In this document: one piece after another, positions 31,215 through 40,850 of the stretch
Layout: each line of letters begins with the position of its first letter
Position numbering within the stretch: position 1 is the first letter of the stretch
DNA from: Chelativorans sp. J32
GTDB lineage: Bacteria; Pseudomonadota; Alphaproteobacteria; Rhizobiales; Rhizobiaceae
DNA: 64,000 nucleotides
Assembly: GCF_000518985.1 (NCBI RefSeq)
Contig: NZ_JAEQ01000007.1
Coordinates: 124,001-188,000, forward strand
Direction of reading: 5' to 3'
Translations under genes and position numbers: made by a program
Notes under the pieces: model-generated
The model's input: only the letters and a program-made list of their open reading frames with translations
Database searches by the model: none
Told to the model about the DNA's origin: nothing

Positions 31215-31363
31215 GTCAGGTCCTTTTCAGGGGATGGTTTAGATCAGTGTGGATCGGCCCAGACACTTGTTACGGGTGGTGAATGCGAGTAGCAATCAGG
31301 ACGGCAGTTGATATGCAAACCTTAGAACGTTACGGATAGCCTTATCCGATTGGGGGGAATGAC

Positions 31364-32149
31364 ATGCTCGATGCGAAAACCCTGCCCCGTAAGGCCAATT
31401 TGGGCTGCGGCTATGACATTCGCCCTGGCTACTTAAATGTGGATCTTTATGAGCGTCACGGTCCCGACCTGGTAGCTGACGTCACCGATCTCCCCATGCT
31501 GCCCAGCGGACATTTCGAAGAAATAATCGCCCAAGACGTGTTGGAGCACCTTGAAAGGCACAAGACCGTTCCAACTTTGCAGGAGTGGTCGCGGCTGTTA
31601 GCTCCCGAGGGAGTTATTCATATTCGCGTCCCGAGCCTGTTCGATCTCTTCGAGATGTTAGCTTCACCTGATTGGCGTTCGATAGAGCGAACGGAAGAGG
31701 TTATTCATCTTCTCTACGGCACACAGGCCTACACCGGAGACTATCATCTGGCGGGCTTTACGCCCGCCATCTTGGTCGAATACCTCCAGCGCGCGGGGCT
31801 GCAGCTATGCAGAGGGTCTCTGCTACACGGATGGTTGTACGAGGTGAGCGCGAGAAAGACCAACCAGCTCAGTGACCCCGAGGAGATTGTGCACAATGCT
31901 TACTTTCGTGTTCTCCAAAGACCCGCCGACGAAGGCGGCCTCAATCACCTGAGCCTCCAATTGAAACAAGGGAGGATGACCGCGAACGCGGTCGAAGAGG
32001 CTCTGAGACAGAGCGACGAGGGCCGCTTTCTGGAGACCCATCCATACTATCTGCGGCGGTATATGCATTCCATACAAAATGAGAAGCCATCACCCGCGTC
32101 ACAAGATGTAGTCACCAGAATTAAAAGCCGCATAGGCCGCTTCATCTAG
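31364..32149 (+). CDS. SAM methyltransferase-like protein with C-terminal DUF4214 domain
   Basis: 261 residues. The N-terminal part is a class I methyltransferase fold, with NLGCGYDIRPGYLNVDLYE as SAM loop and acidic end of strand 2, and DLFEM/HIRVPS regions as in surface-glycan methyltransferases. Residues about 170-235 match DUF4214 (YFRVLQRPADEGGLNHLSLQL), a repeat found with glycosyl and methyl transferases. It opposes the tail operon and has its own ribosome site (GGGGGGAATGAC), so it is lysogenic cargo. It may change host surface sugars and thus block phage receptors. Lower GC than its neighbours. Confidence 0.75.
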   Translation: MLDAKTLPRKANLGCGYDIRPGYLNVDLYERHGPDLVADVTDLPMLPSGHFEEIIAQDVLEHLERHKTVPTLQEWSRLLAPEGVIHIRVPSLFDLFEMLASPDWRSIERTEEVIHLLYGTQAYTGDYHLAGFTPAILVEYLQRAGLQLCRGSLLHGWLYEVSARKTNQLSDPEEIVHNAYFRVLQRPADEGGLNHLSLQLKQGRMTANAVEEALRQSDEGRFLETHPYYLRRYMHSIQNEKPSPASQDVVTRIKSRIGRFI

Positions 32150-32152
32150 GTG

Positions 32153-34840
32153 TCAAAAGTTCCCATCTACGATCTTTTGGGCTGCCGCCGCCGCATCGTT
32201 AACTACCTGGGTAGCGATGCCACCTGCCATATTGTTTCGGATGGCGTAGAAATTCGCGCCTGAGATTGTGGCAGCAAGTGCAGCGATCGAGTTTGACGTA
32301 CTCATCCTCTGAGCGGTGTTGCCTGTGACTATGGCGTTTTGAACTCCACTTCCGACAGTCACCATGTTTCCACCGTTGCAGTCGGTGAAAAAGTTGTCTG
32401 TCACGATATAGCCGACAACATTGCCATTTGCGTAGATGACGTCGCCTACGTTGTTGATGAAATAGTTGCCTCTGATAAAAACCCCGCGAACTATTCCGCT
32501 GTTCGAAGTAGCGATATTCACGGCCTTAACCGTGCCTATAATTCCGCTAGCAACATACCCGTTGCTGATGTTGACATTGTAGAGGTGCGATCCTGTCCCG
32601 TCAGACAGAAGAATGAAGCCCTCAGTCAGAAAAACATCAAGCTGCCAACCACTATCAAACCAGATGTCACATACGCGGGCGCCGGCCGAGGCGGAAATAA
32701 CAACGCCTCCTTGATACATGATAGCGGCGTGGTGCCGAATACCGGAAAGAGTTGCAGTCGAGCCGCTTGCTGACATGAAAATAGTGCGGCCGTTTGTTCC
32801 CTTTGACACAAATTGGCAGCTGTAGGTATCGAAGTCTCCCGTGAACTCGCCATTCGCAGCCACAACACGAAACGCACTCGCTCCAGCAAGAGTCTCAGAC
32901 CACCCACCGCAGCGGCTCCACTGCACCAATCGTGCATTCTGCACGTACCAACATTCGTTGAATTGGTAGACATTAATGTCTTCGAAAAGCGCACTTTCTT
33001 GAACGCCCCCGTGGAGAGTTGTAGCCCCTGCTCCAATGATGATGCCAACAGCGGAGCCAGTGCCGGCCGTCTCAGGAATGACCCTGAACCCACAGAAATG
33101 CCATTCGGAATAGGTCTGATTTGACGGGGCGGCTGCAAACTTGATGACCCCATTGGGCCCCGACCAAGAGGCAAGCGCAACGATGAATGTTCCGCCAGAG
33201 CCGCCCTGTCCGCGCCATTTCAGACAGATATCTTGACGTGGCGTAACGACCACCTGGGCCGCGAAAGCGTATGACCCGCCACCGAGAATGACGACGGCCT
33301 CATCGCCATCGGATTGGGCCGATGCTTCAATACAGTTCTGCGCTGCTTGGAACTGTGCGTGAACGGGCGTGGTACCATCCTTTACGGCGCCCCACCACTC
33401 GGGATGCACCTTCCGGATGCCAACTACTGCCCCTGTGCCGGTGCAGTTGAAAATCTTGTTCGGTTCGGGGTTGGCCTTCGCCAGCTTTCGCCAAATACCA
33501 GCGATGACCTGTCCTCGAATCGTGAGTGTTACTCCATTGGCGACATCCAGCTGCCCACCGTTGACGAAAAAGTAGCGCTTCCCGTTCGGCCAAGTCGCCG
33601 TCGAGGTGATCGCAACCGGCCGGTCTATGATGATGTCGTCGGCCAGCGCATGGGCCGTATCAAGGGCTGCTTGCGTGTCACCGATTACACTGAGGTGGAG
33701 TGGACCAGCGGCCTTAGGCAGAGCAAGCGCCCGATCGCCGATAGAGATCCAATCGATTTCGAGGGTATCGCCGGAAGACTGAGAAAGGTCGATGCGCAGC
33801 CGCGTTATGGTGCTGGTGATCCAATCATTCCCGCCCTGAGTCAGATCGGCCATGTCCCATTCAAGCACCTGCCACTCGTTAAAGTTGGAGGGTGCAGCAA
33901 TGCGCTTCAGATAGGATCCAGAAATTCCGTGGTTGGTGGTGGTGTAATAGATGCTGCCGTCCCAGGTTCCGTTACCCGAAATTCGGCGAACGCGCATCCG
34001 GATCTTGCTGAAGAGGGCGCCGGGAATGGCAATTATGGGTGAGCTCAGTTGCGGATCGGCGGCGGTCGATACAAACGTAAGGACCCCGTTCTGGGCTGAC
34101 AAAGTTCCATTGAGTGCCGTCCACCCCTCGACGGATGTCTCGAATCCCCACTGACGGAATGAACTGAAGGAAATGTCCCCCAATTTCGGCAAGGTGATCG
34201 CCCGGTCGGCTACAACGGCGGCAAATGCCTGCCAGGCTGACCCATTCCAAATGCGCATCTCGCTGCTGGTTGTGTTCCAATACAGCTGCCCACTCGATGG
34301 GGTTCCTCCGGCGGCCGCAGTAGCGGCGGCATTGTCCGCGAAGGAGCCGAGATATCGCCTCTTCATGTCGTTGAGCAGCGTCTCCATCTGCGCAACGAGG
34401 GCGGCGCTCGCTTGGTCGGTGAGCAGCCGGAAACTCGACCCATTATCGAGGAAGAGATACATCCCCCCTGCAACAAGACCGCCAGCCGTAAGTTGATTGC
34501 CCGAGCTCGTCAGCAGCGGCTTGCCGTTGATCGTGACCGGTCCTGTATTGGTCTGCTGGATCTGTATCGAAAACAGCGCAAGCCCCGGACCGCTCGGTAC
34601 GGGAAGGTTCGGAGTGGCGGTGATCGCGTTCGGAGTGCCCCCGGTGACCGTATAGCGGATCAGCAGGTTCGGAAGGTCGATGTCCCCGCCAGCACCGGCG
34701 ATCAGCGCTATCAGGACCTGCCACCATTCCGAAAGCAGCTGGCGGATCTCAGGCTTGCGCGGGTCCCATTTGCCGGAGGCGGGAATGCCATCGGTCACGA
34801 AATCGCGGAACACGTAGTTGGGATCGCGATCAAGGGCCAT
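32153..34840 (-). CDS. Tail spike / tail fibre with beta-helix
   Basis: 895 residues from ATG 34840 (GGAGAA upstream). The N-terminal part (MALDRDPNYVFRDFVTDGIPASG) and a collar-like SSGQLYWNTTSSEMRIWNGS region suggest attachment to the tail. A carbohydrate-binding-like jelly-roll stretch (FETSVEGWTALNG) follows, then from about residue 410 a pectate-lyase-type right-handed beta-helix typical of spikes that bind or cut surface polysaccharide. GDTQAALDTAHALADDI marks its start. No catalytic residues were identified. Last structural gene; its end lies 3 bases from the end of the convergent methyltransferase gene. Confidence 0.8.
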   Translation of the reverse strand: MALDRDPNYVFRDFVTDGIPASGKWDPRKPEIRQLLSEWWQVLIALIAGAGGDIDLPNLLIRYTVTGGTPNAITATPNLPVPSGPGLALFSIQIQQTNTGPVTINGKPLLTSSGNQLTAGGLVAGGMYLFLDNGSSFRLLTDQASAALVAQMETLLNDMKRRYLGSFADNAAATAAAGGTPSSGQLYWNTTSSEMRIWNGSAWQAFAAVVADRAITLPKLGDISFSSFRQWGFETSVEGWTALNGTLSAQNGVLTFVSTAADPQLSSPIIAIPGALFSKIRMRVRRISGNGTWDGSIYYTTTNHGISGSYLKRIAAPSNFNEWQVLEWDMADLTQGGNDWITSTITRLRIDLSQSSGDTLEIDWISIGDRALALPKAAGPLHLSVIGDTQAALDTAHALADDIIIDRPVAITSTATWPNGKRYFFVNGGQLDVANGVTLTIRGQVIAGIWRKLAKANPEPNKIFNCTGTGAVVGIRKVHPEWWGAVKDGTTPVHAQFQAAQNCIEASAQSDGDEAVVILGGGSYAFAAQVVVTPRQDICLKWRGQGGSGGTFIVALASWSGPNGVIKFAAAPSNQTYSEWHFCGFRVIPETAGTGSAVGIIIGAGATTLHGGVQESALFEDINVYQFNECWYVQNARLVQWSRCGGWSETLAGASAFRVVAANGEFTGDFDTYSCQFVSKGTNGRTIFMSASGSTATLSGIRHHAAIMYQGGVVISASAGARVCDIWFDSGWQLDVFLTEGFILLSDGTGSHLYNVNISNGYVASGIIGTVKAVNIATSNSGIVRGVFIRGNYFINNVGDVIYANGNVVGYIVTDNFFTDCNGGNMVTVGSGVQNAIVTGNTAQRMSTSNSIAALAATISGANFYAIRNNMAGGIATQVVNDAAAAAQKIVDGNF

Positions 34841-34910
34841 GCCAAGTTCTCCAAGTGAGATTGCGCCGGCGAGCCGCCAGCGGGATGAGGTTTCGGATTC
34901 GTGAGGTTCG

Positions 34911-36668
34911 TCAGGGTGTGGTGGCGGTGGCGCTCGGGCCCCAGGTGCCCACACGGCCCTTTTCAGTGCGCAGGGCCATCTGGAATTCGTATTGTGTGGT
35001 CGCCGCCAGTGTTGGCGTCGTGTAGGTTTCCGCGTCCTGACTGAGCGGGCCGACCGTTGTCCATTCCGTGTCGGCTGTCTTCTTGTAGCGGACCAGGTAG
35101 CGGAGCAGGATCGAGGGCGACGGCGAGAACGTCAGTTCGGCAACCGGCCCCGGCAGCAGGTTCACATCCGGCGCGGCGGGAACGGGGATGCTGTCGTCAA
35201 CCTCGCTTTCGTCCGATTCTGGCGCATCGCCCTCTTCCTGTGCCGGGTCCCACGAATAGGCCGCCTGCGGCATTGATTGGACCTGGATGGTGACCCCTTG
35301 GAGGATGTTCCCATCGCCGATTACAAACCGGAAGTCCTGCACCTCGAAGACGCTGTTGATGCCGAATGCAGGATATTGGATGCGGACAAAGCGCTCTCCG
35401 AATGCCGCGAGGCCGCGGAGATTGCACTGGAAGTTTGCCACCCAGCTGGGGTTCGCCCGATAAGCCTCCAGCTTCATCAGCCGCCTCGCTTGGCTGTGCG
35501 ACGGCGCCATGTTGAACTGGACATCCTTCGATATTTCCCCACGATCCAAAACATCGTCGGCGTCGACCCATGGGTCCGCGTCCGTGGCCTGGAAATCCTG
35601 CGTTGGATCGAGGAAGGTCGCGCGAATCGTGTTCGCCGTTTCCATGATGTTGCGGCCGCGCCCCAGATCGGAAAAGCCGGTGATAGCGTCGGGCCCGATG
35701 ATGACGGTCGGCTCCTGCCACTTTCCGATATCAAGCGTCAGGCCTCCATCCGGCGTGGGAACGAGGCGACCATCGCAGGCCGCGAGCATGCGCCCGAGGA
35801 CATCAGCCGGGCGCTCGTCAAGCTGGTAGGAGCCCCAGAGCCGATAGCGCGGCTCTGTCCCGCCTCCCTTCAATCCTATGGGTTCGTTCGACCTGATATA
35901 AGCCTGCTCCCACCCGGCCTGGGCTAGAGGCGTCGTGAAGATGCTATGGGGCAGCCGCATGCCATCGGCATGGCTCATGTAGTCTCGTATGACGGACGCC
36001 GCTCGATCGTCCCAGGCGACAACGCCGGTCAAAGGGTTCTGGATAATGGCACCGCGCAGGATAACCCGGTAATTCGTGTTGATGCCGTTCGGAAAGCGCG
36101 AGAGATATACGCTATCCTCTGAAGCGAACTGCTTGGCATAGAGGCTGGCAACGCCGTCCCCTCGGTGGGCTGCTGTCCATTCCGGAAATGTCGCTGTGAG
36201 CGATCCATAGGCCGTTTCAATCGGCAGCCCACGCCGCGTTTGGATAATGACCTTGTAATCGCCGCCGTCATACCAGGGTTCCTGTTGCACCCCGCCACCG
36301 GGTGCCAACGTCACCTGATGGTCATCGATCCAGTATTCTTCGATGCCATCGATTGGGCCTTGGCCAAGCGCCAAGACCTTATGAAAATTGCCGCTTTCTG
36401 CCTCCGCGAAAACCCAAGGACCGGAGGTCTTTACCCGCCCGTAGTGCCGCACGCGTGGCGCCGTGGCCTGACGATAGGATTGCTGCACGTCTTCCGGCTT
36501 CGGCTGCTTCGGCCTGTACAGCGAGGATGCCAGAGCCGACAGGCCAACCGACAAACCAAGCTGGACAGCGGCACCGAGAAACCCGAGCGCACCGATGCCA
36601 ACGAGACCGTTGGTGATGATGGCTGGAGCGCCGGCGTAGAAAAGCAGGAGCGCGAGAGACTGAGGCAT
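34911..36668 (-). CDS. Central tail hub / tip protein with fibronectin type III domain
   Basis: 585 residues. The start ATG 36668 overlaps the upstream stop as TAATG; the longer frame to 36743 lies inside that gene. An N-terminal hydrophobic segment (ITNGLVGIGALGFLGAAVQLGLSVGLSALASSL) and YRATAPRVRHYGRVKTSG-like motifs occur in lambda-J/GTA-type hub proteins. The C-terminal 85 residues form a fibronectin III domain, LLRYLVRYKKTADTEWTTVG and YEFQMALRTEKGRVG. It caps the tail and carries the spike encoded next. Confidence 0.75.
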   Translation of the reverse strand: MPQSLALLLFYAGAPAIITNGLVGIGALGFLGAAVQLGLSVGLSALASSLYRPKQPKPEDVQQSYRQATAPRVRHYGRVKTSGPWVFAEAESGNFHKVLALGQGPIDGIEEYWIDDHQVTLAPGGGVQQEPWYDGGDYKVIIQTRRGLPIETAYGSLTATFPEWTAAHRGDGVASLYAKQFASEDSVYLSRFPNGINTNYRVILRGAIIQNPLTGVVAWDDRAASVIRDYMSHADGMRLPHSIFTTPLAQAGWEQAYIRSNEPIGLKGGGTEPRYRLWGSYQLDERPADVLGRMLAACDGRLVPTPDGGLTLDIGKWQEPTVIIGPDAITGFSDLGRGRNIMETANTIRATFLDPTQDFQATDADPWVDADDVLDRGEISKDVQFNMAPSHSQARRLMKLEAYRANPSWVANFQCNLRGLAAFGERFVRIQYPAFGINSVFEVQDFRFVIGDGNILQGVTIQVQSMPQAAYSWDPAQEEGDAPESDESEVDDSIPVPAAPDVNLLPGPVAELTFSPSPSILLRYLVRYKKTADTEWTTVGPLSQDAETYTTPTLAATTQYEFQMALRTEKGRVGTWGPSATATTP

Positions 36669-37048
36669 TAGCGCAGGCTCCAGGCTTTCCACATTGCATC
36701 GACCGGCGCGGAGAACATGCCCCGCTCGTCTCGGCCGACCCACATTGCCCCCGAATGGATGGCGGCGCAGAGACGCCCATCATGGATGATCAGGCCAACA
36801 TCCCCGGCCTGCGGCGTCTTGGTCTTCGGGACGCCGGCGGCGCTCGCCACCCGGTTCACCGCAACAGCCATGCCGCCGGGCTCCGAAAGCCACTGGCGCA
36901 CATCGCTGTCAGTGAGGAAATCGCGCCCGTAGCGGGACAGGGCGGAATAGCCCTTCACTTGCTGAAACCAGCGATCGACCATGCGGCAGCACGCGCCGGG
37001 GTACGCCGGAAGCGCAGCCTCGGCGGCAAGGAATTCCTCGACGGTCAC
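36668..37048 (-). CDS. DUF6950-like / NlpC-P60-type tail-tip protein
   Basis: 126 residues. PGACCRMVDRWF supplies a cysteine and AAIHSGAMWVGRDE a histidine, spaced as in the small papain-fold (NlpC/P60-like) proteins that follow the distal tail gene in many siphoviruses and in GTAs. Such proteins may cut peptidoglycan during DNA entry. Whether this one retains the full catalytic set is unclear. The stop overlaps the hub start. Confidence 0.65.
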   Translation of the reverse strand: MTVEEFLAAEAALPAYPGACCRMVDRWFQQVKGYSALSRYGRDFLTDSDVRQWLSEPGGMAVAVNRVASAAGVPKTKTPQAGDVGLIIHDGRLCAAIHSGAMWVGRDERGMFSAPVDAMWKAWSLR

Positions 37049-37051
37049 GGT

Positions 37052-37645
37052 TCAATAATCCGGGTATTTGAAGGATTTGAAGAGAAGGCTTCCGACGAAG
37101 GTGAAGAACTTATCGCCGGGCGAGCGCCGCTGCTGGTCGCGATCGGTGTAGCGGCCATAGGGTGGCCGGGACCGGTTGAAGAACGCGTTCTCGGCCTGCA
37201 TGGAGATGGACTGCACCGCGCCCTCGGTCCCCTGCATTTCCGTACGCGTGATCCGCGGTGGCTGCATGAAGCCCCACCAGATACCGATGGGAGCACCGAC
37301 CGGCTGCCAGTCATCGGCAAACAGATGGAGGAAGACAGTGACGAGTTGCTGCGTAATGTCGGGCGTTTCCTCAAGGGCCTTGGCGAGGAAATCTGTCGCC
37401 TGTCCAGGGAGACCGTTTAGCTGAAATGTCACCGTCTCGGATGTCGTGCCGGGCGAAATGGAAAGCCCGTCGATAGAGGCCGCGCCATAGGCCGGTTTCC
37501 AGGTCTGCCCACCGGTCACAAGGTCTGTGTTGCCGTTCCAGATATAGATCGTTTCCGACTTAAACTCGAACTTGGCGAGCAGGTCGATACGGACCTCGCG
37601 CTCGGACAAGACCGCGATCTGCTCTGGCGTGAAGAAGGACATCAC
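37052..37645 (-). CDS. Distal tail protein (minor tail, upstream of tail-tip hydrolase)
   Basis: 197 residues beginning MMSFFTPEQIAVLSEREVRIDLLAKFEF. Beta-rich with no hydrophobic segments. The position between a second tail-tip protein and the NlpC-like gene, and the wording of the N terminus (sample of field strength, WNGNTDLVTGGQTW), are those of minor tail proteins that bridge the tail tube and hub. Start ATG overlaps the upstream stop. Named by position more than by motif. Confidence 0.6.
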   Translation of the reverse strand: MMSFFTPEQIAVLSEREVRIDLLAKFEFKSETIYIWNGNTDLVTGGQTWKPAYGAASIDGLSISPGTTSETVTFQLNGLPGQATDFLAKALEETPDITQQLVTVFLHLFADDWQPVGAPIGIWWGFMQPPRITRTEMQGTEGAVQSISMQAENAFFNRSRPPYGRYTDRDQQRRSPGDKFFTFVGSLLFKSFKYPDY

Positions 37646-38322
37646 ACGTCCTCAATGAAGTTCACGGTCGGAAACGACCAGCGCCCATAGTCGAGCGGAA
37701 GATCCATCTCCCCGTCGCTGGCGAGGCGCATGCGGCATACGGGGAAATCGAATTCCAGCCGTGTCCCGACACTGGCGGCCTCCCGCGCCGGCGGCCGGAA
37801 GGTGATTGCGGCAGTGGTTTCGGAGGTGTAGTTCACCGTCCTCACGCGATACAGCCGCCCCTCGATGCTGAAATGCTGCCCCGGCTGGATCATGTCTGCC
37901 GACTTGATGGAGATGTTCGCTGTCACGCCGCGCAGAGGAATGGCAGAGGCCAATGTGACATCGATCACGCCGCCCTGATACATCGACCCGTCGCTAAACG
38001 GGCTTTGATCCGAGTGGGGCACGGGGTCGTATAGCGCGAGCTCGTCTGCCTCTGCCGGGACCGGCTGATACCAGCGCCAAATTGGAACGAGGATTGAGAT
38101 CAGCCGTCCTTCAAGCAGGTTGTTGATCGCCCTCCACGCGAGCACCTTCTGATCGTCTACAACGGGGATACCGGCATAGGTCGCCTTCCAAATGCCGGCA
38201 TCGGACGCCACCACCTGAGATACACCCGAAACGCTCGATGGACCCGCCAACGAACGCGGTGCAATATCGATCATCAATTCGCGCGGGGGGAGCACCCCTA
38301 GCGGCCAGAGAAGTGTCGCCAT
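37642..38322 (-). CDS. Minor tail protein
   Basis: 226-residue beta-rich protein directly after the tape measure gene, whose stop it overlaps (TAATG). PPRELMIDIAPRSLAGPSSVSG and ITFRPPAREAASVGTRLEFDFP are recognisable as phage tail sequence but not as a family I can name. In siphovirus order this slot is the distal tail protein. Confidence 0.55.
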   Translation of the reverse strand: MATLLWPLGVLPPRELMIDIAPRSLAGPSSVSGVSQVVASDAGIWKATYAGIPVVDDQKVLAWRAINNLLEGRLISILVPIWRWYQPVPAEADELALYDPVPHSDQSPFSDGSMYQGGVIDVTLASAIPLRGVTANISIKSADMIQPGQHFSIEGRLYRVRTVNYTSETTAAITFRPPAREAASVGTRLEFDFPVCRMRLASDGEMDLPLDYGRWSFPTVNFIEDV

Positions 38323-40505
38323 TACAAGCTCCGGGATTGCGCCTGGGCGATCATGTTCGGCATGGACTGCTGGACCTGCTTCACAGCCAATGCCGCGCCC
38401 GCCTGGCTGGCTTGGGCACCCATGTCCGTGATCTGGCCTTTGATGATGCCATTATCGTCAACAAACACACCGCGCACGATGACTTCGGCTATGCCGCCGC
38501 CCAAATCCTGCCCGGGCTTTGTGATGCTGACCGTTTCATCAGGGGAGGCTCGGAAGGCAACGATCTGACTGTCAATCCCGCCGGCTCCACCTACCTGAAA
38601 TTGCCCCCCATTGGCAAAGCCAAGGAGGCCGCCGAGGCTGCTGAAAAGGCCGCCCCAAAAGCCGCCTCCTCCGCCTAGACCACGGCCACCGAATAGGGAT
38701 TGAAACGCCTGGTTCGCAAGCATGTCGGCGAGCTTCGAGAGAACTTCAGAAAGCGCTTGCTTCACACTCTTCGACCCATCGATGACGCCCTTGAAGGCGC
38801 TCCCTATCGACTGGCCTATTTCTTGCCCGACATCGCCGAGCTCTCCCATTTTTGCACTAACCTGATCGACAGATTCCGCCGCAGGCTGAACCATATTCGC
38901 GTCAAGCAGCCCCATCCATTGGCCGATCTCCGTCACCATGTCGGGGATGAAGGAGTGCCCGACGACCGCGTCATAGAGGTCATAGAACTTGTTCTTGACG
39001 GCTTCGACCTTGGAGGTGACGCCATCCCAGATTGAATTCAACCGGCCCGTGATCCATTCCTGAATGCCGGTGACCATGGCTGATACGGCCTCGATCGCTT
39101 GATCCTTCATCTGCACGACAGTCGTGCCGAAGGCCTGGATCTTCGCCTTGGCCTCCTCGCCGACCGAGATCAGGAACTCGTTTACCGCTTTCCCCGCAGC
39201 CGAGATTTCAGGCCAGAAGGCGATAATCGCGGTGGTGAGCGCAGTTATGCCGGCCACCACCAGAGCGACAGGTGCTCCAACCGCAGCAATGCCGGTCGCG
39301 AGAAGGCCGACAGAGAAGACCACCGGTCCAAGGGCCGCAGCCAGCCCCCCGATTATCGTTCCCCACTTCAGAAGCTCTGGGTTCGTCTCAGCGAGAGCAT
39401 CAACCCATTCGGCCACCTTCGACACGAAGTCGGTAACCATCGTCAGGAGGCCGCTGTCGGCAATGGCTATCTGAAGCGTCTCGAAGGCGCCTGAAAGCTT
39501 CTCCAGTTCACCGTTGAAGCCCTTGAGGCGAGCAGCCGCCTGCTCCTCGGCGGACGCCTCGGCGATCTTTGCGCGCATCGCATCGAGACCATCCGCGCCC
39601 TGCTGCATCAGCATGATGGCCGTGCGCATCGCATCCACGCCGAAGATGTCCTTCATGGCTGTATTCAAGTCCTGATCGGACAGGCCAGACATCTTTGTGC
39701 GCAGTTCATCCGCGATAGCGGCCATACTCTTCATCGAGCCGTCGGCGTTGAAGAACTCGAGTCCAAGCTCGTCCATTGCCGCGGCGGCCGTTTTCGAAGC
39801 GGGGACAAGCCGGGTCAGGAAGTTCTTGAAGGACGTGCCGGCATCCGAACCGCTGGCGAACGCGCTCGACGTTGCTGCGATAACGGTGTTGAAGTCCTCG
39901 AAGGTCACGCCGAGATTCCCGGCCACGCCGCCAGCCTGGCCGATGGCAAGCCGGTAATCGTCAAAGCCAAACTTCGACTGAAGCAGGACGCCGGTGATGC
40001 CGTCGACAAGACCGCCGAGTTCCTTTGCCTCCTTGCCGAAGTTCATCATCACGTCTGTTGCGACATCGGCTGCTGCCGACAGATCGGAACCGCTCGCGGC
40101 TGCAAGAGACATGCTGGCGGAAACTGCCCCATCGAGGATCTGGCTTGCTGCGAGGCCGTTCTTCGCCAGCATCTCCATGGCGTCAGCGGATTCGGAAGCC
40201 GAGAAGCTGGTATCGGCCCCGAGCTGCACTGCCATGTCGCGCATGGCCTTGATCTCATCGGCCGTCGCCCCGGTCGCTGCCTGCACGCGGTTCATGCTGG
40301 CTTCGAAGTTGCCCGCCGTCTTAATCGTGAGGGCACCGAACGCGGTCAACGGGGCCGTGATGGAGGCTGACATGGTTGTGCCGATGCTCTGCATCGACTT
40401 GCCGAGCCCCTTCAGCCCTTTCTGCAGGCCGGAAATGCCCTCCCAGAACTGCGCGCTGTCGATCCCGAGATCGACCCTCAGGGCGCCGATAACCGCACTT
40501 GCCAT
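38322..40505 (-). CDS. Tail tape measure protein
   Basis: 727 residues. It sets tail length and is ejected with DNA. The N-terminal third shows the TP901-type core, with ATGATADEIKAMRDMAVQLG, TSFSASESADAMEMLA, and QLGADT/FGVDAMRTAIMLMQ. The hydrophobic middle (GTIIGGLAAALGPVVFSVGLLATGIAAVGAPVALVVAGI) would span the membrane during entry. A glycine-rich C terminus follows. At about 1.5 Angstrom per residue its length predicts a tail near 110 nm. It starts 4 bases after the frameshifted chaperone frame. Confidence 0.93.
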   Translation of the reverse strand: MASAVIGALRVDLGIDSAQFWEGISGLQKGLKGLGKSMQSIGTTMSASITAPLTAFGALTIKTAGNFEASMNRVQAATGATADEIKAMRDMAVQLGADTSFSASESADAMEMLAKNGLAASQILDGAVSASMSLAAASGSDLSAAADVATDVMMNFGKEAKELGGLVDGITGVLLQSKFGFDDYRLAIGQAGGVAGNLGVTFEDFNTVIAATSSAFASGSDAGTSFKNFLTRLVPASKTAAAAMDELGLEFFNADGSMKSMAAIADELRTKMSGLSDQDLNTAMKDIFGVDAMRTAIMLMQQGADGLDAMRAKIAEASAEEQAAARLKGFNGELEKLSGAFETLQIAIADSGLLTMVTDFVSKVAEWVDALAETNPELLKWGTIIGGLAAALGPVVFSVGLLATGIAAVGAPVALVVAGITALTTAIIAFWPEISAAGKAVNEFLISVGEEAKAKIQAFGTTVVQMKDQAIEAVSAMVTGIQEWITGRLNSIWDGVTSKVEAVKNKFYDLYDAVVGHSFIPDMVTEIGQWMGLLDANMVQPAAESVDQVSAKMGELGDVGQEIGQSIGSAFKGVIDGSKSVKQALSEVLSKLADMLANQAFQSLFGGRGLGGGGGFWGGLFSSLGGLLGFANGGQFQVGGAGGIDSQIVAFRASPDETVSITKPGQDLGGGIAEVIVRGVFVDDNGIIKGQITDMGAQASQAGAALAVKQVQQSMPNMIAQAQSRSL

Positions 40506-40508
40506 GGA

Positions 40509-40850
40509 TTACCTCTTTCGGGAAAGAGCCGCCGTCCATTGCATGGCAATGGCGATTTGCTCTTCAATCGTCTGCCGGCGCTTTGGCTTGTCGGCGCCGT
40601 GCAGCATCTCTTTCAATTTCGGTGGTTTCCTCACGCGCCCGATCATCGCAGTATGCCATGCGAGCCACGCCCGCTCGTTGTGCTCGCGCTTCAGGCGGGC
40701 TGCTACCCCGGCGAGAATGACGGCGATTTCGCGATAGGTGAGCCGCCAGAAATGCGAAGGCTCTTGCCCTGCTTCGACCCATGACTTCAGGAGGTCGAGC
40801 GGCTTTAAGCCTTCGCCTTCGGAGGGCGGCCGGCTTCCTTCCCCTCCGCT
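40509..40850 (-). CDS. Tail assembly chaperone, frameshift extension (GT-like frame)
   Basis: Open for 113 codons in the -1 frame relative to the preceding chaperone gene, from the stop at 40851-40853 to TAA at 40509. It has no usable start codon before its middle. The translation LKPLDLLKSWVEAGQ...HFWRLTYREIAVILAGVAARL...RAWLAWHTAMIGRV has the pattern of phage tail-assembly chaperones. It overlaps the G-like gene and abuts the tape measure gene, exactly as GT overlaps G in lambda. It is therefore most likely made only as a -1 frameshift fusion. Confidence 0.65.
   Translation of the reverse strand, partial: SGGEGSRPPSEGEGLKPLDLLKSWVEAGQEPSHFWRLTYREIAVILAGVAARLKREHNERAWLAWHTAMIGRVRKPPKLKEMLHGADKPKRRQTIEEQIAIAMQWTAALSRKR

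Noticed and set aside
40564-40782. 72-codon minus-strand ORF after the tail chaperone
   Set aside because: Arginine-rich shadow of the start-less chaperone extension frame (40509-40850), which has tail-chaperone-like sequence.
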